A stretch of 64,000 nucleotides of DNA, taken from positions 409,471 through 473,470 of the forward strand of contig NZ_DS999311.1 of NCBI RefSeq assembly GCF_000156715.1, in the 5' to 3' direction. The stretch's first letter is position 1. Each line of letters begins with the position of its first letter. Under the pieces are notes generated by a model that did no database searches, was not told where the DNA came from, and was given only the letters and a program-made list of their open reading frames with translations. The translations under genes and the position numbers were made by a program. Positions 36,504 through 46,333 of this stretch are shown one piece after another. This DNA comes from Francisella philomiragia subsp. philomiragia ATCC 25015 (lineage in GTDB: Bacteria; Pseudomonadota; Gammaproteobacteria; Francisellales; Francisellaceae).

Positions 36504-36917
36504 ATGAAAGTAGTAGGTGTAGCATCAAAAGTTTCTAATGATAGGGAAGATTTACTTGAAGAAGCTTGGGAGCTTTTCTTTAATAGTGAAGTATTAGAAT
36601 ATCTTAATGGTCAAAATATATCTCAGGATATAATATCTGTTTATTATGGCTATGAAGGCGATCATACGGCTCCATATACTCTTTTGATAGGTTATGAGGT
36701 GGCTGAGTCTTTTGAGGTACCAACAGGGTTAAATTCTGTGCAAATTGAGCTTAACCATCAAACGCACCGTGTTGAAGGCGAGCTACCTGATGCTATTATT
36801 GATAAATGGCAACAAATTTGGGCAGATAATTCTAAAAAGAGAGCTTATAAAGCAGATTTTGATAGATATAATCCTATTGAAGATTATGCTGAAGTTAATG
36901 TCGAATATCTAAAATAA
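36504..36917 (+). CDS. GyrI-like/effector-binding domain protein
   Basis: 137 aa standalone small-molecule-binding domain of the GyrI/AraC-effector-binding (SRPBCC-like Cass2) type: GYEGDHTAPYTLLIGYEVAE (about 50-69), QIWADNSKKRAYKADFDRYN (about 101-120), and the terminal AEVNVEYLK. There is no DNA-binding domain. Ligand unknown; members bind hydrophobic drugs or act as gyrase inhibitors. It follows msrA in the same operon and its relation to tryptophan synthesis is unclear. Confidence 0.75.
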   Translation: MKVVGVASKVSNDREDLLEEAWELFFNSEVLEYLNGQNISQDIISVYYGYEGDHTAPYTLLIGYEVAESFEVPTGLNSVQIELNHQTHRVEGELPDAIIDKWQQIWADNSKKRAYKADFDRYNPIEDYAEVNVEYLK

Positions 36918-37009
36918 ATAAGCTTCAAATCAACAAAGTACAGAAAAATTCAACTTTTATTGTTTTTTCGTTTAAAATACTTGATAAAATTATATAAATA
37001 ATAAGTATT

Positions 37010-38371
37010 ATGGAAACTATATTAGCTAAGATAGTTGAAGCAAAAAGAAATTGGCTTTTTGCAAAAAAAAGATTATTTCCACTAGATGTATTCAAAAAAG
37101 AAATTATAAAAACAGATAGAGATTTTTATCAGGCTTTAGAATCAGACAAAGCAGTATTTATTCTAGAGTGCAAAAAAGGATCTCCTTCTAAAGGAGTTAT
37201 CCGTAAAAAATTTGATCTAAATGAAATAGCAGCAGTATATAAAAATTACGCAAATGTAATATCTGTACTTACAGATGAAGAATTTTTTATGGGTAACTTT
37301 GCAAATTTAGGAATTGTTAGAAATCAAGTTTCTCAACCTGTGCTTTGTAAAGATTTTATGATAGATGAATATCAAGTATATTTAGCTAGATACTATCAAG
37401 CTGATGCAATTCTATTGATGCTTTCAGTGCTAGATGATACTGAGTACAAAAAACTAGCAAAATTAGCTCATCGTTTTGGTATGGGGGTACTTACAGAAGT
37501 AAGTAATGAAGAAGAACTTCAACGAGCAATAAAACTAAAAGCAAAAGTAATTGGGATTAATAATCGCAATCTTAGAGACCTTTCTATAAATCTAAACACT
37601 ACTCGCCTATTAGCGCCAAAAATACCTAAAGGAACAATAGTTATTTCAGAATCAGGAATTTATAAAAATCAAGAAATCCGTGATTTAAGAAATTATGTTA
37701 ATGGCTTTTTGATAGGTAGTTCTATTATGAGTGAACGCAATCTAGAACTTGCAGTTAGAAAGCTTGTATATGGTTTTAATAAGGTTTGTGGTCTTACTTC
37801 TGTAGAAAATGCGCAAAAAGCATATAATGCGGGAGCGGTGTATGGAGGATTTATATTTGTAGAGAAATCTCCTCGCTGTGTAGATTTTGCCATGGCAAAA
37901 CAAATAACTAAAAAAGTTAGATTAAACTATGTAGGTGTATTTGCTAATGCTAGTATTGAAGATGTTGTAAATACTGCCTATGGTTTGAAACTTAGTGCAG
38001 TGCAGTTACATGGTGACGAAAATCAAGAATATATAGATGCACTAAAATCAAAACTACATAGAAACTGTCAGATATGGAAAGCTTATGGAATTGACAAAAC
38101 TGTACCAGAGTTTTTTGCTAATGTAGATTATCACTTATTGGATGCTCAAGTAGATGGTAAATCAGGTGGTACTGGTAAAGCTTTTGATTGGAGTCTTATT
38201 AAAGATAGGAAAAATATAATACTTGCTGGTGGTCTGAATCCTAAAAATATAGCAAAAGCAATAGAGCTAAGATGTTCTGCTTATGATATTAATTCAGGTG
38301 TAGAATCTGAGCCAGGACAAAAAGATCAGCAGAAATTAAAAGAAGTTTTTGAGGTTATAAGAGACTACTAG
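37010..38371 (+). CDS. trpC: Fused indole-3-glycerol-phosphate synthase / phosphoribosylanthranilate isomerase
   Basis: 453 aa bifunctional TrpCF as in E. coli. N-terminal IGPS at 1-255 (ILECKKGSPSKGVI, CKDFMIDEYQVYLARYYQADAILLM, GINNRNLRDLSINL, ISESGI); C-terminal PRAI at 256-453 (KVCGLTS, VQLHGDE, LLDAQVDGKSGGTGKAFDW, ILAGGLNPKNI, YDINSGVE). It catalyses two successive steps after TrpD. The 92-bp gap after the GyrI-like gene, AT-rich, may hold its own promoter. trpB and trpA do not follow, so tryptophan synthase must be encoded elsewhere. Confidence 0.96.
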   Translation: METILAKIVEAKRNWLFAKKRLFPLDVFKKEIIKTDRDFYQALESDKAVFILECKKGSPSKGVIRKKFDLNEIAAVYKNYANVISVLTDEEFFMGNFANLGIVRNQVSQPVLCKDFMIDEYQVYLARYYQADAILLMLSVLDDTEYKKLAKLAHRFGMGVLTEVSNEEELQRAIKLKAKVIGINNRNLRDLSINLNTTRLLAPKIPKGTIVISESGIYKNQEIRDLRNYVNGFLIGSSIMSERNLELAVRKLVYGFNKVCGLTSVENAQKAYNAGAVYGGFIFVEKSPRCVDFAMAKQITKKVRLNYVGVFANASIEDVVNTAYGLKLSAVQLHGDENQEYIDALKSKLHRNCQIWKAYGIDKTVPEFFANVDYHLLDAQVDGKSGGTGKAFDWSLIKDRKNIILAGGLNPKNIAKAIELRCSAYDINSGVESEPGQKDQQKLKEVFEVIRDY

Positions 38372-38494
38372 CATCTTATTTCACACTTTATTTTAACTTA
38401 TAAGTATTAAAAGTAATTCATAGTTAGTATATATAATTGCATCAATATTTAGCTACTGCTATTCTAAATAAAAATATCTAATATTACCCTAACT

Positions 38495-41071
38495 ATGAAT
38501 CAACCAGAAATTAAATATTTAAAAAACTACAAGCCAAGTAATTATCTTATAAATGAAACACATCTAAAATTTGAACTTAATGAGTCAAAAACTAGAGTGA
38601 CAGCAAATTTATATATAGTAGCTAATCCAGCAAATCGTGAAAATAACACACTGGTTTTAGATGGTAATAATCTAAAACTATTATCTATAAAAATAGATAA
38701 TAAAGAGCTATCAAATACAGATTTTATAGTTAATGAAAACCAATTAATCATAGATGATGCTCCAGAAAAGTTTGTATTAGAAACAGTGGTAGAGATTAAC
38801 CCTGAGGCTAATACTTCTTTGGAAGGTTTATACAAGTCTGGAGAGGTGTTTTGTACACAATGTGAAGCTACAGGATTTAGAAATATTACATATTATCTAG
38901 ATAGACCAGATGTTATGTCAGCATTCACAGTAAAAATAATAGCTGATAAGAAAAAATATCCAGTAATTTTATCAAATGGCGATAAAGTTGAGTCCGGATA
39001 TATTTCAGATACTCAGCATTTTGCAGTATGGAAAGATCCATTTAAGAAGCCTTGCTATTTATTTGCTCTTGTAGCTGGAGATCTGGCAAGTATCAAAGAT
39101 ACTTATATCACAAAATCATTACGTAAAGTTAGTTTAGAAATATACGCTTTTAAACAAGATATAGATAAATGTCATTATGCAATGCAAGCTGTCAAAGATT
39201 CAATGAAATGGGATGAGGATAGGTTTGGCTTAGAGTATGACTTAGATACTTTTATGATAGTAGCTGTGCCAGATTTTAATGCTGGTGCAATGGAGAATAA
39301 AGGTCTAAATATTTTTAATACCAAATATATTATGGCTAGTGATAAGACTGCTACAGATAAAGATTTTGAGTTGGTACAAAGTGTAGTGGGACATGAATAT
39401 TTTCATAATTGGACAGGCGATAGAGTTACTTGTAGAGACTGGTTCCAGCTTAGCTTAAAAGAAGGCTTGACTGTATTTAGAGATCAAGAATTTACTTCTG
39501 ATTTAAACTCAAGAGATGTTAAACGTATAGACGATGTACGTATTATTAGAAGTGCTCAATTTGCTGAAGATGCTAGTCCAATGTCTCACCCTATCCGCCC
39601 AGAGTCTTACATTGAGATGAATAATTTCTATACTGTAACGGTTTATCATAAAGGTGCTGAGATAATTCGTATGATTCATACCCTACTAGGTGAACAAGGC
39701 TTCCAAAAAGGTATGAAACTATACTTTGAAAGACACGATGGACAAGCTGTCACTTGTGATGATTTTGTAAATGCTATGGCAGATGCTAATAATCGTGATT
39801 TTAGCTTATTTAAAAGATGGTATGCTCAATCAGGTACACCAAGCATTAAAGTTACAGAAAACTATGATGCAGAAAATCAAATTTATAGTCTAACGCTAGA
39901 GCAAACTACTCCGCCAACAGCAGATCAAAAAGAAAAACAAGCTCTTCATATACCTGTTAAAATGGGGCTTATTACTCCAGAGGGTGAAAATATAGAGGAG
40001 CAAGTCATTGAGCTAAAAGAGCAAAAACAAACTTATACTTTTGAGAATATTACAGCAAAACCAGTAGCTTCTTTATTTAGAGATTTTTCGGCACCTGTAA
40101 AAGTTGAGCATGAGCGTGCCGAAGAAGAGCTATTACATATCGTTAAGTATGATAATAACGCTTTTAATCGTTGGGATTCTTTACAGCAATTAGCTACTAA
40201 AATGATATTAAACAATGCTGATGTAGATGCTGAGTTTTTAAATGCTTTTAAATCAATCTTACATGATAAAGATTTAGATAAAGCTTTAATTAGTGATGCT
40301 CTGATGATACCAACTGAGTCTACAATTGCTGAGTCAATGCCTGTAATTATGGTTGATGATATTGTCAACTCTCGCAAAAAAGTCATGAATCAGCTAGCAG
40401 ATAAACTAAAAGATGATTGGTTAGAGGTATATCAACAATGTAATGATAATAAGCCGTATAGCCTATCAGCTGAGCAAATTGCTAAAAGAAAGCTCAAAGG
40501 AGTCTGCTTGAGCTATCTGATGAATGCTAGTGATCAAAGCCAAGGGTTAGAGTTAGCACAACAGTTATTTGATAATGCTGATAATATGACAGATCAGCAA
40601 ACAGCATTTTCAGCGTTACTAAAGTCTAATGATAAACAAGTTCGAGATAATGCTATCAATGAGTTCTATAACCGTTGGAAGCATGAGGATTTAGTAGTAA
40701 ATAAATGGCTACTATCTCAAGCTCAAATATCTCATGAGTCAGTTTTAGATATAGTCAAAGGCTTAGTTAAACATCCTGCATATAACCCTAAAAATCCTAA
40801 CAAAGTTTATTCACTAATTGGCGGTTTTGGCGCTAATTTCTCACAATATCATCGTAAAGATGGTTTAGGATATGCTTTCATGGCTGATACAGTACTAGCG
40901 CTTGATAAAATTAATCATCAAGTTGCAGCAAGAATGGCTCGAAATCTAATGAGTTGGAAGCGCTATGACTCTGATAGACAAGCTATGATGAAACAAGCTC
41001 TTGAGAAAATTAAAGCTTCAAATCCAAGTAAAAATGTCTTTGAAATTGTTAGTAAGAGCTTGGAGTTGTAG
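38495..41071 (+). CDS. pepN: Aminopeptidase N
   Basis: 858 aa M1 zinc metallopeptidase (E. coli PepN 870). Exopeptidase signature GAMEN, zinc motif H300-E301-x-x-H304 with E323 (HEYFHNWTG...LKEG), and catalytic Tyr in YTVTVYHKGAE. A C-terminal superhelical domain follows at about 540-858. Cytosolic: it removes N-terminal residues from peptides in the late stages of protein turnover. It is monocistronic, 124 bp after trpCF. Confidence 0.96.
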   Translation: MNQPEIKYLKNYKPSNYLINETHLKFELNESKTRVTANLYIVANPANRENNTLVLDGNNLKLLSIKIDNKELSNTDFIVNENQLIIDDAPEKFVLETVVEINPEANTSLEGLYKSGEVFCTQCEATGFRNITYYLDRPDVMSAFTVKIIADKKKYPVILSNGDKVESGYISDTQHFAVWKDPFKKPCYLFALVAGDLASIKDTYITKSLRKVSLEIYAFKQDIDKCHYAMQAVKDSMKWDEDRFGLEYDLDTFMIVAVPDFNAGAMENKGLNIFNTKYIMASDKTATDKDFELVQSVVGHEYFHNWTGDRVTCRDWFQLSLKEGLTVFRDQEFTSDLNSRDVKRIDDVRIIRSAQFAEDASPMSHPIRPESYIEMNNFYTVTVYHKGAEIIRMIHTLLGEQGFQKGMKLYFERHDGQAVTCDDFVNAMADANNRDFSLFKRWYAQSGTPSIKVTENYDAENQIYSLTLEQTTPPTADQKEKQALHIPVKMGLITPEGENIEEQVIELKEQKQTYTFENITAKPVASLFRDFSAPVKVEHERAEEELLHIVKYDNNAFNRWDSLQQLATKMILNNADVDAEFLNAFKSILHDKDLDKALISDALMIPTESTIAESMPVIMVDDIVNSRKKVMNQLADKLKDDWLEVYQQCNDNKPYSLSAEQIAKRKLKGVCLSYLMNASDQSQGLELAQQLFDNADNMTDQQTAFSALLKSNDKQVRDNAINEFYNRWKHEDLVVNKWLLSQAQISHESVLDIVKGLVKHPAYNPKNPNKVYSLIGGFGANFSQYHRKDGLGYAFMADTVLALDKINHQVAARMARNLMSWKRYDSDRQAMMKQALEKIKASNPSKNVFEIVSKSLEL

Positions 41072-41088
41072 TTTTTTTAAAAAAGGAT

Positions 41089-41880
41089 TTATATAGCTTC
41101 ATAAACTTCCATATCCGTATTTTCAAATTTTATGTAATAACTTATAACATCAGATGATAGCTTAGGACTAGATACAGGAATTTTATTGAGCCAAAACAAA
41201 AAATGTAACAGAGTATCTTCATTAGTTTTGAAAAAAATTAAACCTATAGGTAGTGTACCTCTATCAAAAAAACCACCTTCCCTATTATTGAAAAGAATGC
41301 CTTTATTATTAATTATGATAAAATCAAATTGATTGTTTCTTTCTACTTTATTTTTAGAGTAATACTGTTTTATGTGTTCTATTAACGTCTCATTATTAGA
41401 GAAGGATTCATTCGTGAATATAAAAGTATAAATTTTATATATGTCATCTTTATAGTTTTTTATATCATCAGTATTAAATAAGCTTGTTTTTACTCTTGTT
41501 AATTCCTTTACACTTTTTATTTGAGTTAATGCTCTAAGTATTTCATCTTTATCTAATTTAGGCTTTATTTCTATAGCAGCATCGACTCCATCAGCAAAAA
41601 TTACAGAATATAAGCCATTCGTATTTGATAAAGTATTAGGGTGTTGAGGATTGAGTATTATGCAGTCTATAGATTTACTTCTATTTCCAAAACTATCTAC
41701 TATATTACCTTTTGCTATTCTATATGGAAAAGGGAAGTATTTAGATATAAAGTTTTTAATAAGAGGTTCTCTTCTATCGGAAACCTCTTGAGAAGTTCCT
41801 TTACCTTCAAAAGAAGCTTTTTTAAATCCTGTGTCTATCTCCGTGGCTTCAAAATTAAGAAGTTTTCTTAAGTCATTCAT
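41089..41880 (-). CDS. DUF6602-like protein with PD-(D/E)XK nuclease-type motif
   Basis: 263 aa soluble protein. A restriction-nuclease-like core is visible: GNIVDSFGNRSKSIDCIIL (residues 58-76, Asp72 in the SxxID strand) and AAIEIKPKLDKDE (Glu104-x-Lys106), preceded by a helical N-terminus with R37/E38. This D...ExK arrangement and the VDSxGxxSxxID wording match what I know of DUF6602 nuclease-like proteins, some found near defence genes. It is a single gene convergent with pepN. Substrate and role are unproven. Confidence 0.6.
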   Translation of the reverse strand: MNDLRKLLNFEATEIDTGFKKASFEGKGTSQEVSDRREPLIKNFISKYFPFPYRIAKGNIVDSFGNRSKSIDCIILNPQHPNTLSNTNGLYSVIFADGVDAAIEIKPKLDKDEILRALTQIKSVKELTRVKTSLFNTDDIKNYKDDIYKIYTFIFTNESFSNNETLIEHIKQYYSKNKVERNNQFDFIIINNKGILFNNREGGFFDRGTLPIGLIFFKTNEDTLLHFLFWLNKIPVSSPKLSSDVISYYIKFENTDMEVYEAI

Positions 41881-42015
41881 TTTTACTTACCTATATTACT
41901 TATGCTACTATTGTTTGTGATTAGAATTAATTTATTTGATTATTTTATTTTTATAGTGCTATACCTTATAAATACTTATAATAGACTTATTAATTATTTA
42001 AAAGCAAGAATAAAT

Positions 42016-42936
42016 ATGTCAGTAGTTGTTATAGGAAGCGCTAATAGGGATTTAGTTGTAAAAGTTGATCAACTTGCGCAAAAAGGTCAAACGATAATAA
42101 GTCAAAATTATGAAGAGTTTTGTGGTGGTAAAGGAGCTAATCAAGCTGTAGCTGCAAGAAGACTTGGCGAAAATGTAACTTTTATTACAAATCTTGGTAA
42201 AGATAGTTTTGGAGATAGGCTTTTAGAGTTTTATAAAAAAGAAGGTCTAGATAGCTTAACTATCAATCAAGATTCTAGTAGCAATACAGGCTTGGCTTTT
42301 ATTTGCGTTGATAGTCAGGGTCAAAATATTATTAATGTAGTAATGGGTGCTAATGCTAAATTAGATCAGCAAGTTTTGGACAAACATAATCAAAAAATCC
42401 AACAAGCTAATATCATACTAACTCAGCTAGAAACTCCTTTGGAAACTATTGAGTATTTAGCAAATAAAATCACTGATAAACAAACATTTATATTAAACCC
42501 TGCCCCAGCAAGAGAGCTACCTCAAGAATTACTCAAAAAGGTAGATATTTTAACGCCAAATGAGACTGAGGCATCTATTTTGTCAGGTATAGAGGTTAAA
42601 GATGTAAATACAGCTAAGCAGGCAGCAAATGAGTTGCATAATAAAGGTGTATCTACAGTTATAATAACTTTGGGCGAGCAAGGTGCTCTATTATCAAAAA
42701 ATAATGGTCAAGAACAAAAATTATTTGCTACTAAAAAAGTAGATGTGGTAGACACTACTGCTGCAGGAGATACTTTTAATGGTGTTTTGGCATTTTGTCT
42801 AGACAAAGGACTATCTATAGAACAATCAATCGAGATAGCTAATACAGCAGCAGCTCTAGCAGTAACTGTAGAGGGAGCAGAAGATTCAGCACCTACTTTA
42901 GAGAAATTAAATACTTATTTAGAACAAAAAATATAA
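42016..42936 (+). CDS. rbsK: Ribokinase
   Basis: 306 aa from ATG 42016 (MSVVVIGSANRDLVVKVD), which is the PfkB/ribokinase N-terminus; the frame is open further upstream but that stretch is a poor protein match. Signatures: GGKGANQAVAARRLG (about 40-54), NPAPA, LTPNETEA, and the catalytic DTTAAGDTFNG near residue 250 (PfkB signature 2). It phosphorylates ribose at O5. The next gene, 16 bp downstream, is a sugar porter, so uptake plus phosphorylation of ribose is the likely unit. Confidence 0.92.
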   Translation: MSVVVIGSANRDLVVKVDQLAQKGQTIISQNYEEFCGGKGANQAVAARRLGENVTFITNLGKDSFGDRLLEFYKKEGLDSLTINQDSSSNTGLAFICVDSQGQNIINVVMGANAKLDQQVLDKHNQKIQQANIILTQLETPLETIEYLANKITDKQTFILNPAPARELPQELLKKVDILTPNETEASILSGIEVKDVNTAKQAANELHNKGVSTVIITLGEQGALLSKNNGQEQKLFATKKVDVVDTTAAGDTFNGVLAFCLDKGLSIEQSIEIANTAAALAVTVEGAEDSAPTLEKLNTYLEQKI

Positions 42937-42952
42937 TATATGGAGATTTAAA

Positions 42953-43957
42953 ATGGTTGTACTACACTCGTACGGTGTTGCGGTATTTTTTTGCATAATT
43001 ACGATGCTATGTTGGGGTTCTTGGGCAAATACACAAAAGCTCTCGACAAAAGAATGGCCTTTTCAGCAGTATTATTGGGATTATGCTTTAGGGATTTTGA
43101 TAGTATCTTTTGTCTTAGCTATAACTATGGGAAGTTTTGGTACAGAAGGTAGATCATTCTTTAGTGATATTTCTCAAGCGTCATCTGAGAGTTTTATTTA
43201 TGCTTTTATGGGTGGTGTGGTTTTTAACTTAGCTAATATACTACTTGTAGCTGCTATTGATATTGCAGGAATGTCTGTAGCTTTTCCTTTAGCTATTGGT
43301 TTGGCTCTAGTCATAGGTGTGATTACAAACTATATAGCAACACCTCTAGGTCAGCCTGTAGTATTGTTATTAGGAGTTTTAAGTGTACTTGCAGCAATTA
43401 TCGTTGATGCAATTATATATAAACGAATATCTGATAATAAAAACAAAAATATGCTCAAAGGCTTTATAGTTTCTATTATTTCAGGTATTTTGATGGGCTT
43501 TTTCTATCCTTTGGTTATTAAGTCTATATCAAGTGATTTTATAACTCCTCAAGCTGGTTTAATGACGCCATATACTGCTAGTTTTATATTTGCTGTAGGG
43601 ATTTTTGTATCTAATTTTGTGATTAATGGTTGGATGATTAAATTCCCTATTTCAGGTAAAAAGCTTAATTTCAAAGACTACTTTTCAAAAGGCTCTCCTT
43701 GGTTACATACTATAGGTATTTTAGGTGGCGTTATTTGGGGAGTTGGTTCTTGTCTTAACTTTATAGCTTCTGGTATTGCTGGACCTTCTATATCTTATGG
43801 TTTGGGTCAAGGTGCAACAATGATAGCAGCATTTTGGGGCGTATTTATTTGGAAAGAATTTGCCAAAGCACCAAAAGGTACAAATAAGTTGATAGTACTA
43901 ATGTTTATAACTTATATTTTAGGATTAACACTTATTGTTTTTGCGAGAAATATCTAA
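42953..43957 (+). CDS. GRP-family sugar porter
   Basis: 334 aa, about ten TM helices of the DMT superfamily. TMLCWGSWANTQKL and FQQYYWDYALGILI near the N-terminus resemble the glucose/ribose porter family (RbsU/GlcU and L-rhamnose-like). GGAG precedes the ATG. Adjacent to rbsK on the same strand, it probably imports ribose; other pentoses cannot be excluded. Confidence 0.75.
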   Translation: MVVLHSYGVAVFFCIITMLCWGSWANTQKLSTKEWPFQQYYWDYALGILIVSFVLAITMGSFGTEGRSFFSDISQASSESFIYAFMGGVVFNLANILLVAAIDIAGMSVAFPLAIGLALVIGVITNYIATPLGQPVVLLLGVLSVLAAIIVDAIIYKRISDNKNKNMLKGFIVSIISGILMGFFYPLVIKSISSDFITPQAGLMTPYTASFIFAVGIFVSNFVINGWMIKFPISGKKLNFKDYFSKGSPWLHTIGILGGVIWGVGSCLNFIASGIAGPSISYGLGQGATMIAAFWGVFIWKEFAKAPKGTNKLIVLMFITYILGLTLIVFARNI

Positions 43958-43965
43958 AAATAAAA

Positions 43966-44919
43966 CTATATATTTATAGTTTCACCAATTTTTAAAATCA
44001 AAGCATTTTCTTCACCATATTTTTGATTTATAGCTGCTTGTTTGAATCTTTTAGGTGGCTCAAAAAACGGCTCTGGTGTAAGTCTGATAGTTCCCCAGTG
44101 CATGCCTATGGTTTTGGTCGCTTTGATATCTTTGGCTATTTGAATTGCTTCTTCCGGAGTAGCATGTACAGAACACATAAAATCACGAGGCTCGTATGCT
44201 CCTATACCTATTAAAGCCAGATCAAAATATTCTTCTTTTTTACCAATTTCTTTAAATACATCGCCATAAGCAGTATCTCCTGAGAACCATATTTTCTTGT
44301 CTTTATATTTGATTGAGAAGCTAGCCCATAGAGTTTTATTTCTATCAAATAATCCTCGACCAGAAAAATGAACGCATGGTAAACAGCCTATAGTAATATC
44401 ATTTATATTAATCTCTTGCCACCAGTTCATTTCGGTTACATTTTTAAAACCTCTTTTGATAAAGAAATTACTAAGCCCTAGAGGCACTACTACTTTGATA
44501 TTTTCTTTATTTGGAAAGTTCTTTATAACTTTTGAGTCTAAATGATCATAATGATTATGGCTAATAATAATCATATCAATTTTTGAAAGCTCACTTAAAT
44601 CTAAAGGAGAAAATATTTCTCGTTTTGGTCCTAAAAATCCAGGCCCAGCATTTTTACTTAAAAAAGGATCTGTAACAATAAAATATTCATTAAGCTTAAT
44701 CAAAAAAGCAGCATGCCCTAACCAAGTAATACTATAATCATTTGATTTATCTAATTGTTCTAAAGCTTGTTGTTTTTCTAAAACATGGTCTTTAGAAAAA
44801 CTTTCTTTATGCTTTTTAAACATAGTAGAAAAAATAAATCTTAAAAAATCTCTACTTCCTCCTTTGCGCATGGGGCTACCTAGAGGATTTGAGAACTTAT
44901 TATTTGGATATTTCATCAT
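43966..44919 (-). CDS. Metallo-beta-lactamase-fold hydrolase, NAPE-PLD/UlaG-like
   Basis: 317 aa. MBL metal motif HNHYDHLD (His121, His123, Asp125, His126) with WLGHAAFLIKL, TDPFLS, WFSGDTAYG and a late His in GMHWGT. The order and the DPFLS/GDTAY wording match the NAPE-hydrolysing phospholipase D/UlaG-like branch rather than glyoxalase II or persulfide dioxygenase. The start overlaps the end of the upstream SQR gene by 20 bp, so the two are translationally coupled. Cytosolic; substrate (phosphodiester or lactone) unknown. Confidence 0.85.
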   Translation of the reverse strand: MMKYPNNKFSNPLGSPMRKGGSRDFLRFIFSTMFKKHKESFSKDHVLEKQQALEQLDKSNDYSITWLGHAAFLIKLNEYFIVTDPFLSKNAGPGFLGPKREIFSPLDLSELSKIDMIIISHNHYDHLDSKVIKNFPNKENIKVVVPLGLSNFFIKRGFKNVTEMNWWQEININDITIGCLPCVHFSGRGLFDRNKTLWASFSIKYKDKKIWFSGDTAYGDVFKEIGKKEEYFDLALIGIGAYEPRDFMCSVHATPEEAIQIAKDIKATKTIGMHWGTIRLTPEPFFEPPKRFKQAAINQKYGEENALILKIGETINI

Positions 44920-46186
44920 CTTTTACTTTTGATATTCCTAGCATTCGCATCATTATTTTTTCAAAAAATGGTTCACTAACACCATGCTTAACTTTATAAG
45001 TATAGTATTTCTCAAAAGCCACCTTGGCATAGTGAACTAACTTACCTTCATAATACCAGTCATGTTCACGAGGTTTAAATTGAGGGATTGCGGCAAAGGC
45101 AACTCCGCCATCACCAAAATCGGCAAAACATACAGCATTTAGAGTAGCCTGAGTATGTTGTTCTTCTCCATTTAAAACAGCTTTTAGATTACTAGCTATT
45201 GCTGTGACCATTGATTCTATCATATACCCTGTTTTAGGAGCTCCTGTAGGTATTATAGTCTTCTCAACGGGAGGGATAGCAACACAAACACCTAATGAAT
45301 AAATATTTGGATATTTAGGATTAGCTTGATGTTTATCAACGATAATAAAGCCCTTAGGATTAACTAGTCCTTCGATATTAGCAAAAGCATCAATTCCTTT
45401 AAATGAGGGAAGAATCATATTAAAAATACTTCTGATAGTATGTTGCTGTTTTATACTTCCATTATCGTCATATTCATCAACATATATATTCTCAGCATCT
45501 ATTTTTGTGATTTTAGCATTACAAATCCAATTAATGTTTCGTTTTTTAAACTCTTCTTCTAGAAGCTTTGGTGAGTCTCCAACTCCAGCTAATCCAAGAT
45601 GTCCTAGGTATGGTTCAGAAGTAACAAAAGTAATAGGGGTTTGTTCACGAATATTATGCTTTCTTAGATCAGTATCTATTATTAGAGCAGTTTCATAAGC
45701 AGGCCCAAAGCAAGATGCTCCTTGTGCTGCACCTACAACTACAGGACCGGGGTTTTTGAGTACTTTATCCCAGTCAGATGCTGCTTTGGTTGCATGATCA
45801 ATAGTACATACAGAATGACTATATAAATCTGGTCCCATACCTTCAATTTCATCAAAGGCTAATTTTGGACCTGTTGCTATTATCAGGTAATCATAAGTTA
45901 TTTCTTTGTCGTTAAAAAGTACTAATTTATTTTCATCAGGATAGAGTTTTTTTACTCCATCAGATACAAAATTTATGCCTGCTTTTTCTATATAATTACT
46001 AATAGTAAATTCAACGTCTTCTCTAGAACGCCAATTTACCATTACCCAAGGGTTTGAAGGAACAAAATTAAATTTATCTCCTTTAGATATTAATATGATT
46101 TCATGATCATTACCAATTGCTTCTTTTAGTTCATATGCCATTGGTATTCCACCAATACCAGCACCAATTATTACTATACGGGCCAT
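44900..46186 (-). CDS. sqr: Sulfide:quinone oxidoreductase
   Basis: 428 aa two-dinucleotide-fold flavoprotein. FAD motif GAGIGGIPMAYEL (8-20), LIIATGPKL (101-109) and GAPKTGYMIE near 315-324. Three cysteines typical of SQR are C127 (VCTID), C159 (ASCFGP) and C301 (LGVCVAIPP). A C-terminal amphipathic region (about 375-428) suits peripheral membrane attachment. It oxidises sulfide to sulfane sulfur and reduces quinone. NADH dehydrogenase 2 is the alternative, but the Cys pattern favours SQR. Confidence 0.85.
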   Translation of the reverse strand: MARIVIIGAGIGGIPMAYELKEAIGNDHEIILISKGDKFNFVPSNPWVMVNWRSREDVEFTISNYIEKAGINFVSDGVKKLYPDENKLVLFNDKEITYDYLIIATGPKLAFDEIEGMGPDLYSHSVCTIDHATKAASDWDKVLKNPGPVVVGAAQGASCFGPAYETALIIDTDLRKHNIREQTPITFVTSEPYLGHLGLAGVGDSPKLLEEEFKKRNINWICNAKITKIDAENIYVDEYDDNGSIKQQHTIRSIFNMILPSFKGIDAFANIEGLVNPKGFIIVDKHQANPKYPNIYSLGVCVAIPPVEKTIIPTGAPKTGYMIESMVTAIASNLKAVLNGEEQHTQATLNAVCFADFGDGGVAFAAIPQFKPREHDWYYEGKLVHYAKVAFEKYYTYKVKHGVSEPFFEKIMMRMLGISKVKDDEISK

Positions 46187-46333
46187 AATATCTTCTCCCC
46201 AATATTACACAGTAACTATATGATTAATATTACCATACATAAGTTTGACAAATTAACTTTGAGGATTTTTATAGAGATAATATTCTTCATAATGTATATT
46301 TGAAATTATACAAATATTACCAAGTAGGTAGCT

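Noticed and set aside
43966-44919. ETHE1-type persulfide dioxygenase next to SQR
   Set aside because: The MBL motifs (LGHAAFLI, TDPFLS, SGDTAYG, GMHWGT) fit the NAPE-PLD/UlaG branch better.
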